Shown here in pieces: positions 9,174-19,004 of a stretch of 51,935 nucleotides of DNA. The notes below the pieces were generated by a model that was given only the letters and a program-made list of their open reading frames with translations, was not told where the DNA came from and searched no databases. The first letter of the stretch is position 1. The number at the start of each line of letters is the position of its first letter. The translations under genes were made by a program, and so were the position numbers. This stretch comes from Sedimentisphaerales bacterium (GTDB taxonomy: Bacteria > Planctomycetota > Phycisphaerae > Sedimentisphaerales > Anaerohalosphaeraceae). Where the stretch lies: contig JAFGGE010000051.1 in the NCBI GenBank assembly GCA_016930745.1, forward strand, positions 1-51,935, read 5' to 3'.

Positions 9174-11596
9174 GGCATATTCTTTCGAATGGCATCCAGA
9201 TCCAATGCGCCGCGCCCGCTCGTACGGCTGCCAAAAATGGAAAGACCATGGATCATGCCTCGGAATTGACGATCCAGACCGTAATCCTGCATGGTTTGAT
9301 TAAAATTACCGACTGCCAGGGGACCAATATCAGCGGCCACCGCACCGGCAGGGTAGGAATTCCGCCGGTCCAGCATCAGATCCGCTCGTTGCGGGGCATC
9401 CATCGGTCGGCTGAAATACCAACACACATTGTCCTGGGATTTTGTACCATCATAGGTTACGGCAAAAAAAGTCCACTTTCCAATCTGAAGTTTCCCTGCC
9501 GAGCTGTCGTTGCGAACCGCGTCAGGCCACTGATTGACCGCCAGACGCATCCGGCCATCCGCAAGGCACACCAGGTCGATACCGGAACGGTCTTTTTTTA
9601 GACAGAAGAGAATTCGGTTTCCCCCGCTGCCGACGACAAGGCTCTCGGGCATAAGCCAGCCCATAATGGTGAAGGAACGCAAGCTGCGCAGGTCATCGAG
9701 AATCCCTTCACCGGCCTGGACCCAACCCCATGGCGCAGCGCTGGGAAATTGCAGCGATCCTGACGGGAGCCGACGAGCGGCGCCGTGAAATTGGAGCGAG
9801 GGAATTTCCTCGTTCAAAAAACCGATACGCGCAATCGGCTTTTTGACGTCCCAGTCCACAGCCACAGATACAAAGGCCTGAGCGCTTTCACCGTCGGCGT
9901 CCCTAACCGTCAGCTTGACCGGATAGACTCCAGGTTTTTGGAAGACATGCGTGGGATTGGGTGCATCGCTGCTTTGGCCGTCGCCAAAGTCCCAGCAGGT
10001 TTGTATTCCTCCCGCGCCGGTAAAAGTTACCGTCAGAGGGACCAAACCCTCTGTGACGGAAACCTTCAGGATCGCCTGGGGCCGGCGTTTTTCGCCCGGC
10101 TGGTAAGGGACAAAACGGAACGCCATATCCGACTTCAACGGAGCAACATGAAATACCCCCGGCGGCGCCGTACCGATCGGAGTAACGGTCATAGACCATG
10201 GGTCGATGGAGTCGACTTTATAGGGGCGGTCTCCGTCGAGAGTTATGGTTTCCGATTTGGTGCTCAGGCAATAGAGAAGGTAATATTCGCCTGGCCTGGC
10301 CAGCAGAAACTGGCCCTGATCGTTGCCCAGCGGTTGCAGGGTATGGAAAGGCGGCGCCTGGGCCATAAGATCCTTGAGCCACTGAATGCGCTGGGGGCTC
10401 TGGCCATGCAGCACACCCCCCTTGGCCCACCACAGGATGTCCTGGGGGTGCTTGTAGGTCTCGCCATGGCCGACATAACAGCCGCTCAGTGTGCCAAGCC
10501 AAAATCTCTGCACCATCTCCTGCGCTGTCAGATTACCCCACCCCTGTGGAATGTCGCCTTCATATTTGCATTCATCATACAGTATGGGTTTGCGATATGT
10601 CCGGCGAAAACGAACGCCGCCGTTCATATCGGAGGTTTGAAGACTGGCGTGCGTAACCCAGTCCTTGGTGTGGTCATACCACCTGGAACCGTTGTGAATA
10701 CCGCGCAGCCGCTGGTGCGGATCCTCCTTCTGCAGGATCGCGAAGAAGCGGTCCCAGTCTTCCCACTGCTTGTTGCCGCGATGCCCCTTGGGCCGTTCGG
10801 TCATGAAATCATATTCATTCGCCAGCGACCACCAGACATTGCGAAAGGCGCTCAGGCGCGCGATACAGTACCGCAGATAGAGATCGTCCTCTTCGTCGCT
10901 CATGTCGGCAAAACCCCATCGGTCGTATGGATGCCACAGAATGATATCCGCCTCGATACCGAGTTTCTGCAGGTCAAGCAGACGCTTCTCGAAATGCCGC
11001 CAAAAGTCCGGATCAGGCCGATGGAAATCAAACCTGCCGTCGGGTCCCCTGGAAAACGCGAAGAATTCCGGTTCGTTCTGGTTATAAACATACGCCTTGG
11101 GAAATACGCAAAAACGAATCTTGTTGAACGGCGACTCGGCAAGCGTCCGGAGCGTCTGTTCCTGCAGCGTGCGGTTCTGATGTACCCATGCATAACAGGT
11201 TGTTCCAAACTGATGATAGGGCGTTCCGTCGGCGTACCGCAGATAATACGTGTCGAACACCTGCACCGGGCCGTGGTTGTCTGCCGAAGGAGCGACAGCG
11301 GTAAACGAGCCGCGATGCCCGTCCAGTTCCGTCCGATTGCTGCGGGTTTCGTAGCGCCAGACTCCCTGCTGCGTGGGCATAAACCGGATTTTATACACAT
11401 CCCCGCCGTCCCAAAAACCAGGGACCTCTATGGCCTGGTCGTCCTTTACGAAACGGGCTGAGATTGTCACATCAAGATAGGGGCAGCCGTTTGCCGGTCC
11501 CTTTAACATCGTTTCAAATATGCCCCACTGTGGCGGCGCAGATTCGGCGAATACCGGGATCGCCAAACCCATAAAAAGCTTCAGAATATAATGCAT
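9170..11596 (-). CDS. Secreted DUF5060 / TIM-barrel glycoside hydrolase with PKD and LamG modules
   Basis: This is a large modular exported enzyme of about 808 residues. ATG 11596 or GTG 11605 could both start it; the signal peptide (HYILKLFMGLAIPVFAES) is in both. The order is: DUF5060 beta-sandwich (about 20-105, WGIFETMLKGP...), a DUF4038/DUF5605-like (beta/alpha)8 barrel (about 110-470), a PKD domain (about 525-600, CWDFGDGQSSDAPNPTHVF), and a LamG/concanavalin-like C-terminal domain (about 640-790, FTIMGWLMPES). Candidate clan GH-A acids are the Glu in WSLANEYDF and the Glu in LYDECKYEG. PKD and LamG modules usually mediate carbohydrate or surface binding. It overlaps the next gene by 4 bp. 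The substrate is unknown. Confidence 0.88.
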   Translation of the reverse strand: MHYILKLFMGLAIPVFAESAPPQWGIFETMLKGPANGCPYLDVTISARFVKDDQAIEVPGFWDGGDVYKIRFMPTQQGVWRYETRSNRTELDGHRGSFTAVAPSADNHGPVQVFDTYYLRYADGTPYHQFGTTCYAWVHQNRTLQEQTLRTLAESPFNKIRFCVFPKAYVYNQNEPEFFAFSRGPDGRFDFHRPDPDFWRHFEKRLLDLQKLGIEADIILWHPYDRWGFADMSDEEDDLYLRYCIARLSAFRNVWWSLANEYDFMTERPKGHRGNKQWEDWDRFFAILQKEDPHQRLRGIHNGSRWYDHTKDWVTHASLQTSDMNGGVRFRRTYRKPILYDECKYEGDIPQGWGNLTAQEMVQRFWLGTLSGCYVGHGETYKHPQDILWWAKGGVLHGQSPQRIQWLKDLMAQAPPFHTLQPLGNDQGQFLLARPGEYYLLYCLSTKSETITLDGDRPYKVDSIDPWSMTVTPIGTAPPGVFHVAPLKSDMAFRFVPYQPGEKRRPQAILKVSVTEGLVPLTVTFTGAGGIQTCWDFGDGQSSDAPNPTHVFQKPGVYPVKLTVRDADGESAQAFVSVAVDWDVKKPIARIGFLNEEIPSLQFHGAARRLPSGSLQFPSAAPWGWVQAGEGILDDLRSLRSFTIMGWLMPESLVVGSGGNRILFCLKKDRSGIDLVCLADGRMRLAVNQWPDAVRNDSSAGKLQIGKWTFFAVTYDGTKSQDNVCWYFSRPMDAPQRADLMLDRRNSYPAGAVAADIGPLAVGNFNQTMQDYGLDRQFRGMIHGLSIFGSRTSGRGALDLDAIRKNMP

Positions 11597-11697
11597 TCTA
11601 TCCACTTAAATATCCTCTGTAATAATGTCCTGTCAATTCTTCCCATATACACGATAAAAACTCATGCTCAACAAAAGAAACCAAATCCGTCGGTTCC

Positions 11698-13455
11698 TTA
11701 CTTCTCTTGCGTCTCTGCCTTGGCATATACCCGTACCCAGGCGCATTCGTAATAGGCCGGAAACGACGTCGTCTGGTCGCAGGGACCCGGCCATTGGGCA
11801 TCGATGCCGAAGTTGATCAGCAGGTACATCGGCTCATTGACGATCACCCCGGCGTCGGCGAATCGGGCGCGTTCGATGCCATCAATGTACCAGACGATCC
11901 TGTCGGGCTCCCAAAGCAGGCCGTACGTGTGGAAGTCGCCGCTATAAGTGAAATCCTTGTCGGTCCAGTTCTTGCCGCTGGACTTGTGCTTGCCGGCCTC
12001 GCTCCAGTGGTAGGTCATATAGACCTTTGGGTCGTCTCGGATGGTCTCAAAGAGATCGATCTCCGGAGGCCAGTGCTGCGGATAGGGAAGCATCCAGAAG
12101 GCCGGCCAGAAACCCTTGCCTGACGGAATCCTGAACCGGCCCTCGAAGTAGCCGTACTGTTGCGAAAATTTGTTGTAGGTGGTCACGACGGCCGAGGTGT
12201 ATTTCTTGCCGTGCGAGGGTTTGTCCTCGACCCTGAGGCGCAAGAGGCTGTTTTCGATCAGGACATTGGCCGGATCGCAATAGGCATTATAATTATGCGT
12301 CTGGCCCCATTCATAGCTGGGAATCCATTTGGAGGAATCCAGCGTATCGCCGTTGAAATGGTCTTCGAAGGTCAGTTTCCAGTGGCCTTCCACAGGCGGT
12401 ATGGAACCCGCCTCGACCGCAACGGCGGAGGATTTTACCGCCGAAAACAATTCCTTCGGAAGATCGTCGCGATTGGCGACAGCCGGATCGTTCAGCATCT
12501 CCTTAACATACCGATTCGACGCCAGGCTCCACTTGGCGTTCCAGCTCATAAAGTAGCAGGTCCTAGGGAAATTCTTCTTTACACCCTCTAAAAAATTTCG
12601 GTAGTCGTAATCGCCCGGCGGATTGCTGGACGCATGGGGACCGTATTCGGAAAAACCAAAGGGCTTGTTGAGGGCAACGATCTCGGCATAGCCGCGGACA
12701 TGTTTGGGATCAAGAAAATCGGTATAGGCATCCAGGCCGATCAGATCGACATACTTGTCTCCGGCATAATAGGCCGCTGTCTTATCGCCGTGGTTGGGCC
12801 CATACACCCAGAGCAGATTATCCAGATTTTTGACGTTGCTGTAATACTCGAACATGTGCCGCCACACGGCAATAAACGATTCGGGCTTCTGGGCGCCCCA
12901 CCAGAACCAGCCGCCGTTCATCTCATGAAACGGACGCCATAAGACCACCACCCCAGCCTCTTTCAACTCTAGTAATCCATCCGCAATCAGGTCGAGCTGT
13001 TCCATCCATCGCCTGTGCGTATCCGTGTCTTTCCTGAGAACATCGGCGATATCCACGCCCTTGTCGCGAAGGCCGCCTCCCTGGGGATTGGCGGGATTGT
13101 ACATGTGGGCCATAACATGCACCAAACCGCCCTGCTTCCAGTACTCGATGGCGGCGGTGTTGGGGACTTTGGTCGTAATGCTGCCGCGGCGAAAATCCGC
13201 ATAGTCCGTACCCATCAGCGCCGGCCACTGGCCTGTAGCGTCATGGATTTGTTCCATGATTTTCAAGTTCGAGCCGGTCCCGAAATTCGTAAATTGGCCG
13301 GAAAGGATGCGGTTTTCGCTCTTATCAGAAAGGGAATAAAAATACTCCAGCACCTTTTTCACTTGCGGATTCGACTTACGATTGGCCGGTTCGACCGCTT
13401 GCGCAACAGATACGTATGCCGCCGCCAATATCACAATCATCACGACTCTCTTCAT
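11698..13455 (-). CDS. Two-domain secreted glycoside hydrolase: GH26 (mannanase-like) + GH16 (beta-glucanase-like)
   Basis: The 585-residue exported enzyme carries two catalytic domains. ATG 13455 is preferred: it has GAAAGG upstream and opens a clean signal peptide (MKRVVMIVILAAAYVSVAQA), while the longer frame would need a GTG overlapping the previous stop. The GH26 domain (about 30-335) shows RPFHEMNGGWFWWG with Glu178 as acid/base and PFGFSEYGP with Glu270 as nucleophile. After a short linker, the GH16 domain (about 355-580) has the EIDLFE signature (Glu465, Asp467, Glu470) typical of laminarinases and lichenases. GH26 members are mostly beta-mannanases or beta-1,3-xylanases, so the pair suggests a mixed mannan/beta-glucan substrate; that is inference. 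Confidence 0.92.
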   Translation of the reverse strand: MKRVVMIVILAAAYVSVAQAVEPANRKSNPQVKKVLEYFYSLSDKSENRILSGQFTNFGTGSNLKIMEQIHDATGQWPALMGTDYADFRRGSITTKVPNTAAIEYWKQGGLVHVMAHMYNPANPQGGGLRDKGVDIADVLRKDTDTHRRWMEQLDLIADGLLELKEAGVVVLWRPFHEMNGGWFWWGAQKPESFIAVWRHMFEYYSNVKNLDNLLWVYGPNHGDKTAAYYAGDKYVDLIGLDAYTDFLDPKHVRGYAEIVALNKPFGFSEYGPHASSNPPGDYDYRNFLEGVKKNFPRTCYFMSWNAKWSLASNRYVKEMLNDPAVANRDDLPKELFSAVKSSAVAVEAGSIPPVEGHWKLTFEDHFNGDTLDSSKWIPSYEWGQTHNYNAYCDPANVLIENSLLRLRVEDKPSHGKKYTSAVVTTYNKFSQQYGYFEGRFRIPSGKGFWPAFWMLPYPQHWPPEIDLFETIRDDPKVYMTYHWSEAGKHKSSGKNWTDKDFTYSGDFHTYGLLWEPDRIVWYIDGIERARFADAGVIVNEPMYLLINFGIDAQWPGPCDQTTSFPAYYECAWVRVYAKAETQEK

Positions 13456-13502
13456 ACGATACGCCTTTCTTCGAAACCCATGCTCGTTCGTTCCGTCTTT
13501 TG

Positions 13503-15986
13503 TCACAGCGCCGAATACGCCACATCCGGCAAAGCCTCGCCCTGGAGATCCGTCAGCTTCAGACTGAATGACCAGTCCCCGCTGATATTCGTCAGCTTGA
13601 TCAGAAATCGATTATCTCCCTGTGCCAGGGGGATATCCAGCACATTCGGCCTGGACGACCATTCGCGATTCACTTGCGAGCTATACACCAATCGCCCATT
13701 CTGCCGGATTTTACACATGCCGTCCCGCTGGATATGCAGCAGAGCCGGCTGGGATTGCGCCGCTCTGGCGGTAAAGGCCAGATAATAGACCTTGTCGTCG
13801 CCCACGTTTGCGAAAACCGGCGTCAGCGTCGCAAACTTGCCCGGACAATCGGCCCGTTTCCATTCGAGGCCGCCGGTCTTTTGGCCAAGTTTTGGCTGTA
13901 CGCCTGCTTCGTCGATGAACGCCTCGTTCAGACCCCCATCCATTTTGCCCTCGGCCTTGAACGGTCCCAGCGCCAGATACTCCCTGACATAGGGCTTGAG
14001 CCAGGGATTGTCGCGGCGTTCGGTCACGGTCAGTTCCCGCCACATTTTCCGCGTCGTCCAGTTGTGAAAGATCGTCCGGTAAAAATCCAGCCACGTCTCC
14101 TCCCCCGCGGGCCGCTTCCACAAATCCCATGTTTCGCAAAAATCCCCGTCGTCGCCGGACCAGTCCACCACATCGCCGTCTTCGTACGCCTGGGCCCAGC
14201 GCATAGCCATCTCGGCCGCATGGGTCCACTCGTGCAGTTCCAGTTCGCCGCTGGAGTTCTGCGCCGGTTCCGGTCCGCAATTGAAACCGATATAGCAGGC
14301 GCCTTTCGTCTCGGCCGTTACGCCGATCGTCCCGCCCCAGAGATCCCAGTGGAGCGGATCACAGGGTTTGTCCTCGGGCCCTCCGGCCGCCTTGGCGAAC
14401 ACAAACAGGCTGTCTGCCTCGCCGTGCTTAAGATCGGTGAAATACGGCATGCATACGCCCAGGTCCGGCCACCCATGCCATTCGGTCAGGGGTTTATCGA
14501 TCACCGTCAGATCCCAGACGATGCGAAGGTTCCCGTGGGTGTAGTCCCAGACCTTGGCGGCAAAATTGGTCATCTCCAGTCGCAGGTTTTCGATCTGCGG
14601 ATCCGTGAACTGAAAACACGCATGACGCTCTTTTCCCTCTTCGTCGGTCCATTTCACATCCGTCGTACGAAAGGCGTACGCCTTGACCTTCCACCGGCCC
14701 GCTTTGGCCGGGTCGGCATTGGGTGCGACCTTGCGCTTCAGTTCGCCCAGCTTATTCTGGAGCATCGCCCGTGGGGGAAATTTCATCTGTGTCCGTGTGG
14801 CGTCAAAGATGTTTTCGTAATGCGTCAGCGCCGTCTCAAAATCGCCGGCCTTCTCGGCCTTCTGCGCAGCCTCAAACTCCGCCTGCGGATCCAGCAAAGC
14901 CTGATTTGTCGGAACGGCAATCCCTGTTTCTATCGGTTTATCGATATTATCTGCCTCCGTCGGTCGGGCGTATATGGCCGGCTCTTTCAGGCAGGAAAAG
15001 AACGCTTCCGTCATATCTTCGTAATCAAGCCTTCTCGCGTCGAGCAGATCATAGTCGCTCTGGTCGTCCACATCCTGCACGCGGAAGACGCCGGCAACCC
15101 TCTGCCGCCGGACCTGAAGCCAGCTTTTCGGATGGAACACCAAAAAGATCGGCGCCCCATCGGCAAAGCCGTCATCCCGGTCGGGTTTCTCTTTTGTGCT
15201 GCGATCCCAGAACCACTTGGCGATCCGATACAGGTCCCTGGTCTGCTCGCTGTTGGGAAGATCTTTGAAACGTTCCAACGGCATGACCGGCGGCTCGGGA
15301 CGCTGCGGCCACCACACGTGCGCGCCGTAATTGATCAGCCTGCAACGTTTGGCGACAATATAATTGGCCCATGAGTCCTTGCCGTTGTACCCCACTAGAT
15401 CGGTCATAAACACAACGATTCGATCCGCAATCGTCGGGTCCATCACCAACGCATTGGCGACAGTGTTTAAAGGACCCCCGACAAAGATCAGCAACGGCTT
15501 CTGCGCGGTGGCCTTTCGCGCTTCGGCTACGATCCGCTCGCTGCCTTTGCTGGGAATGATTTTTGTATCCTCAATCCGTCCGCTTTGTGGACGTTCAAAC
15601 GCGCGATCGCAACCGGCAATGGCGTCGGGAATATTCCGTACGCCGCTTCGACGGGCGATTTCAATGGATTTCCGGGCGTCCTCCATGCCTTGTTCGAGCT
15701 TGTACAAATATCCATTTTGCCAGTTCCACATGTCCCGGCTGACGATGTTGGCCCGCAAGTCGGCCTTGCCCAGGCTTGCCATCGCCCATAGATAGTTCTT
15801 ATCCGGCGTGTCGAACCACCAATCGTTGTCATAGATCATCGGATTGTCCGGACCGACACCCTCCAGCCGCAGTCCCTGTTTATCCAGTGAGTATTGGATC
15901 GGCCTGGAAAGAACCCTGGCCCCAAGCAATACAACCGAAATAAATGAGGCAAAAAATAAACTCCTGGTCAATCCGATGCATCTCAT
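13503..15986 (-). CDS. Secreted protein with nucleoside-hydrolase-like and HEWTH zincin-like domains
   Basis: No single known family covers the 827-residue product. ATG 15986 is chosen because AGGAAAGGG precedes it and it begins a signal peptide (about 1-28). The N-terminal part (about 45-300) resembles nucleoside hydrolases: MIYDNDWWFDTPD sits where the DxDxGxDD metal-binding cluster is expected, and PLLIFVGGPLNTVANAL resembles the family's (A/P)LTNxA stretch, but the Asp cluster is altered. The middle (about 375-470) is helical. From about 480, a region with GWPDLGVCMPYF leads to HEWTH (585-589), a zinc-peptidase HExxH motif, followed by acidic GDDGDFCETW. The last about 120 residues look like a beta-sandwich. 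It heads the glycan gene run. Substrate and activity are unknown. Confidence 0.75.
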   Translation of the reverse strand: MRCIGLTRSLFFASFISVVLLGARVLSRPIQYSLDKQGLRLEGVGPDNPMIYDNDWWFDTPDKNYLWAMASLGKADLRANIVSRDMWNWQNGYLYKLEQGMEDARKSIEIARRSGVRNIPDAIAGCDRAFERPQSGRIEDTKIIPSKGSERIVAEARKATAQKPLLIFVGGPLNTVANALVMDPTIADRIVVFMTDLVGYNGKDSWANYIVAKRCRLINYGAHVWWPQRPEPPVMPLERFKDLPNSEQTRDLYRIAKWFWDRSTKEKPDRDDGFADGAPIFLVFHPKSWLQVRRQRVAGVFRVQDVDDQSDYDLLDARRLDYEDMTEAFFSCLKEPAIYARPTEADNIDKPIETGIAVPTNQALLDPQAEFEAAQKAEKAGDFETALTHYENIFDATRTQMKFPPRAMLQNKLGELKRKVAPNADPAKAGRWKVKAYAFRTTDVKWTDEEGKERHACFQFTDPQIENLRLEMTNFAAKVWDYTHGNLRIVWDLTVIDKPLTEWHGWPDLGVCMPYFTDLKHGEADSLFVFAKAAGGPEDKPCDPLHWDLWGGTIGVTAETKGACYIGFNCGPEPAQNSSGELELHEWTHAAEMAMRWAQAYEDGDVVDWSGDDGDFCETWDLWKRPAGEETWLDFYRTIFHNWTTRKMWRELTVTERRDNPWLKPYVREYLALGPFKAEGKMDGGLNEAFIDEAGVQPKLGQKTGGLEWKRADCPGKFATLTPVFANVGDDKVYYLAFTARAAQSQPALLHIQRDGMCKIRQNGRLVYSSQVNREWSSRPNVLDIPLAQGDNRFLIKLTNISGDWSFSLKLTDLQGEALPDVAYSAL

Positions 15987-16179
15987 ACATTTTCCCTTTC
16001 CTGCCATTGACAAAGGTGGCGCTCCCAAATGACATAGTATAAAAGGAATTGTGGAAAATTTCAGCCGTTCATAGCCTCGAAAGCAATATTTTCCTGGTTT
16101 TTTACTGCCGGTTCTAAAGGGCTGGCGACAGGTAAATATCCTTTCTGCGGCCTGTTAACCCGGTATTTGCAAAAAATCC

Positions 16180-16208
16180 TGAACATTGGATTAGACACAG
16201 AGTATGAT
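16180..16208 (+). promoter_or_regulatory. Possible sigma-70-type promoter for the aldolase gene
   Basis: TGAACA (16180-16185) and TATGAT (16203-16208) are separated by 17 bases, about 90 bp before the aldolase start. The -35 match is only 4 of 6. The region between the two divergent genes (15987-16299) holds nothing else that I recognise. Confidence 0.4.
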
Positions 16209-16299
16209 AGGGTAAATCCCGCTTGCTTCCGAATCGGGGAGTACCATAGAAAAATTAGGAAGGAATAACTTTGACAATAGTGGACTAAGGAGCCTGCGT

Positions 16300-17349
16300 A
16301 TGAGCCGAACCGTCGAAATCCTGGGCAAAGACGCCGATTCGTTATTGAAACACCAGTGCAAAACCGTCCCTAAAGAGGCCTTGCACCTGCCGGGACCCGA
16401 TTTTGTCGAGCGGGTTTTGCTGGCCTCGGACCGCCCGATTCGTGTCTTAAGGGGCCTGCAAAACGTCTTCTCCCATGGCCGCCTCGCTGGAACCGGCTAC
16501 CTGTCGATCCTGCCGGTCGATCAGGGCATCGAACACACGGCGGGAGCCTCCTTTGCCCCCAATCCCGACTACTTCGATCCGGAAAACATCGTCAAACTCG
16601 CCATCGAGGGCGGCTGCAACGCGGTCGCTTCCACCCTGGGAGTCCTCGGCTCCGTGTCGCGCAAATACGCCCATCGCATTCCCTTTATCGTCAAAATCAA
16701 CCATAACGAGATGCTCAGCTATCCGAACAGCTACGACCAGCGGCTTTTTGCCAACGTCGGACAGGCATTTGACCTGGGGGCTGCCGCCGTCGGGGCGACA
16801 ATCTATTATGGCTCGGCCGAATCCCGCCGCCAGATCGAAGAGGTCTCCGCGGCATTCTCCGAAGCCCATCAGCTCGGCATGTTTACCGTGCTGTGGTGCT
16901 ATCTGCGCAACTCCGATTTCAAAAAGGATGGGAAAGACTATCACACCGCCGCCGACACAACCGGCCAGGCCAACCATCTGGGGGTAACTATCGAGGCCGA
17001 CCTGATTAAACAGAAACAGCCCACCTGCAACGGTGGATTTACCGCCATCAACTTCGGCAAGACCCATAAGCTCGTCTATGAAAAACTGACCAGCGATCAC
17101 CCTATCGACCTGACGCGCTACCAGGTGGTCAACTGTTACATGGGACGATCCGGTCTGATCAACTCCGGCGGCCCGGCCGGCGAAAACGACCTCCAGCAGG
17201 CCGTCAAGAGCGCTGTGATCAACAAACGCGCCGGCGGCATGGGCCTGATCTCGGGACGAAAGACATTTCAGAAACCTATGGCCGAGGGAGTCAAACTCTT
17301 CCACGCCATCCAGGATGTTTACCTCGATCCCGAAATCACCGTGGCGTAG
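16300..17349 (+). CDS. fbaB: Fructose-bisphosphate aldolase class I (DhnA/FbaB type)
   Basis: The 349-residue cytoplasmic enzyme would cleave fructose-1,6-bisphosphate to DHAP and glyceraldehyde-3-phosphate in glycolysis, or run the reverse in gluconeogenesis. It belongs to the archaeal-type class I aldolases (Schiff-base mechanism). [18 protein letters not shown] (about 68), [12 protein letters not shown] (about 126) and the C-terminal [29 protein letters not shown] block are typical. The start has AAGGAG seven bases upstream. It stands alone on the plus strand inside a minus-strand glycan cluster and ends 12 bp from the convergent DUF4038 gene, leaving no room for a separate terminator. Confidence 0.95.
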   Translation: MSRTVEILGKDADSLLKHQCKTVPKEALHLPGPDFVERVLLASDRPIRVLRGLQNVFSHGRLAGTGYLSILPVDQGIEHTAGASFAPNPDYFDPENIVKLAIEGGCNAVASTLGVLGSVSRKYAHRIPFIVKINHNEMLSYPNSYDQRLFANVGQAFDLGAAAVGATIYYGSAESRRQIEEVSAAFSEAHQLGMFTVLWCYLRNSDFKKDGKDYHTAADTTGQANHLGVTIEADLIKQKQPTCNGGFTAINFGKTHKLVYEKLTSDHPIDLTRYQVVNCYMGRSGLINSGGPAGENDLQQAVKSAVINKRAGGMGLISGRKTFQKPMAEGVKLFHAIQDVYLDPEITVA

Positions 17350-17360
17350 TCAATCAAAAA

Positions 17361-18812
17361 TTATTTCTGAGGTTTTCCCGGAACGGAGAACTTCCTGGCG
17401 GCATCGTCAAGAACGAGAATCCAGTCGAGAAACTCGCCTGCATCCGGCGGCAGGAATCGTCGCGTGCCGCTGTTGGGAAATGTCCCGATCTCTGTCGCCT
17501 GGCCGTTTCGCGGATTGAACCACCATGCTTTGACACTGGGCCCCTTGATCACATCCATCTGCACCGAAAAGGCCCGCCCGATGGGCACATAGACCATCGC
17601 ATAACGGCCTTCGTTGTCCCGCGTCGCCACAAACTGATACCGCCCCGCCCCCGGCACCGAAGTCGGCACACGGTCGGTAACGATTACCGAAGGATCCGGA
17701 ATCCGCGTCAAAAACGGGCGCGACTCCAGCAGACGCCGGGCATACTGCATCTGACTGGCCCCCGCCTGCTCGATCGCTTCAAACCACGGCATCAGCGGAT
17801 TATTGATCGGATTGCGGCCGGGCTGCCACATCTGCCAGACGCTGTGGTGCCCGTAGGTATGCCCGAACGCCCCGGTAAACAGGTCCCAGTACAGCGGCCG
17901 CCGCACATCGGCACTGATGCTGTGTCCCATCTTTTTGGCGTCGAACGAAACCGGGTGGTCCTCGTAGATCGGCTCCCCGTCCAATACCGGCTTGACGGGC
18001 GTGCGGTCATAATCAGTCCGCGTCTGGTCATACCGCCCGGTGAACTCGGCGACATGCCCGTTTTGCCGCATGTTCAAATCAAGCCAGTCGTCTCCATGGA
18101 ACCATTGCGCCGAGCCGTTGCCTCCCGGCGGATGGAACGTCATCAGGTGCCGTCCGCCGTCACCCTGGCCGAGGCCGCGGGCCATCGCACGGATAATCTC
18201 TTTATGCGTATCATTTTCGACAGGCCTGTCGCCGCCGAGAATCCAGATGAGATGGGCATCCTTGTAACGCTGGCCGAGCCACTTGCCGTACGCCTGGGCA
18301 TTCTGCGGCGTAAACACCTCCGGCCCGACGCCCCATTTCTTGTTCCATTTATCCCCCCAGGTCGGCAGCATCCCGATATAGATCCCCTTTTCATTGGCGG
18401 TTTTCACGATGAAATCGACATGTTTAAAATAGGCCTCGTTGGGTTTTGTCGGGTCATTGCCGATCAAGGGCTTGTCCCCATAGGGATTGGGGTCATTGAG
18501 GCCGTCCAGCTCGGCCAGCGTCACCGCCTGAATCACCGTAAAGCCCTGCCGCCGACGGATTTCCAGGTATTTCGTCGCTTCTTCGCGGTTGAGCCGATGA
18601 AACAGCTCCCATGCCGTATCGCCGAGCCAGAAGAATGGCGTTCCATCCTGATGCACCAGAAAGCGCCGATTCTCAGATACCCGCAGTAACCCGTGCGAAA
18701 AATCACAGCCCGGGCCGGTCCAGTGCTTGTGATCCTGAGGGCCCCCTATACAGAAGGAACTGCCGATAATCCCCCAAAAAATAACAATGAGCTTTATCGA
18801 GTTAGTAAGCAT
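17361..18812 (-). CDS. Secreted DUF4038 glycoside hydrolase, GH140-like (paralogue 2)
   Basis: This 483-residue exported protein is a paralogue of the product of 7680-9173 and has the same layout: signal peptide (about 1-22), DUF4038 barrel, C-terminal putative collagen-binding domain. Shared landmarks are [17 protein letters not shown] (about 57), [11 protein letters not shown] (about 190), [13 protein letters not shown] (about 288) and [11 protein letters not shown]. The Asp of GGD and the Glu of LDGE are the expected catalytic residues by GH140 analogy; here the LDGEPxYE form is closer to the canonical motif than the LDLETAYPG of paralogue 1. The start has AGGAGG upstream. It lies downstream of the DUF1080 gene, separated by a strong terminator. 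Confidence 0.9.
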   Translation of the reverse strand: MLTNSIKLIVIFWGIIGSSFCIGGPQDHKHWTGPGCDFSHGLLRVSENRRFLVHQDGTPFFWLGDTAWELFHRLNREEATKYLEIRRRQGFTVIQAVTLAELDGLNDPNPYGDKPLIGNDPTKPNEAYFKHVDFIVKTANEKGIYIGMLPTWGDKWNKKWGVGPEVFTPQNAQAYGKWLGQRYKDAHLIWILGGDRPVENDTHKEIIRAMARGLGQGDGGRHLMTFHPPGGNGSAQWFHGDDWLDLNMRQNGHVAEFTGRYDQTRTDYDRTPVKPVLDGEPIYEDHPVSFDAKKMGHSISADVRRPLYWDLFTGAFGHTYGHHSVWQMWQPGRNPINNPLMPWFEAIEQAGASQMQYARRLLESRPFLTRIPDPSVIVTDRVPTSVPGAGRYQFVATRDNEGRYAMVYVPIGRAFSVQMDVIKGPSVKAWWFNPRNGQATEIGTFPNSGTRRFLPPDAGEFLDWILVLDDAARKFSVPGKPQK

Positions 18813-18913
18813 GACCGGCCTCCTGATTCGTATTTTTTTCTTATCATTTTACATCTGCCATGGAAAGACGACAGGAATCCTCATCTTATTGTGTCCTTGT
18901 CTGAGTGCAAAAT

Positions 18914-18950
18914 AAAAAATGCCCCGAACGTAACGATCGGGGCATTTTTT
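18914..18950 (-). terminator. Strong intrinsic terminator (bidirectional) after the DUF1080 gene
   Basis: A perfect 14-bp inverted repeat, AAAAAATGCCCCGA (18914-18927) and TCGGGGCATTTTTT (18937-18950), surrounds a 9-nt loop. Both strands end in a T-run. It lies 55 bp past the stop of the DUF1080 gene and ends its transcript. Confidence 0.9.
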
Positions 18951-19004
18951 ACTGTTTCTTAATCATCTGTTCACACTAAGTGAACAAACATGCCTATTTT
19001 AATG

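Noticed and set aside
9785..11461. Plus-strand ORF of 558 codons opposite the DUF5060 gene
   Set aside because: Same reasoning: the minus strand has convincing DUF5060, TIM-barrel, PKD and LamG sequence, while the plus frame has no family signal or ribosome site.
13674..15374. Plus-strand ORF of 566 codons opposite the HEWTH protein gene
   Set aside because: It is an antisense shadow with Arg/Pro/His-rich, non-domain sequence.
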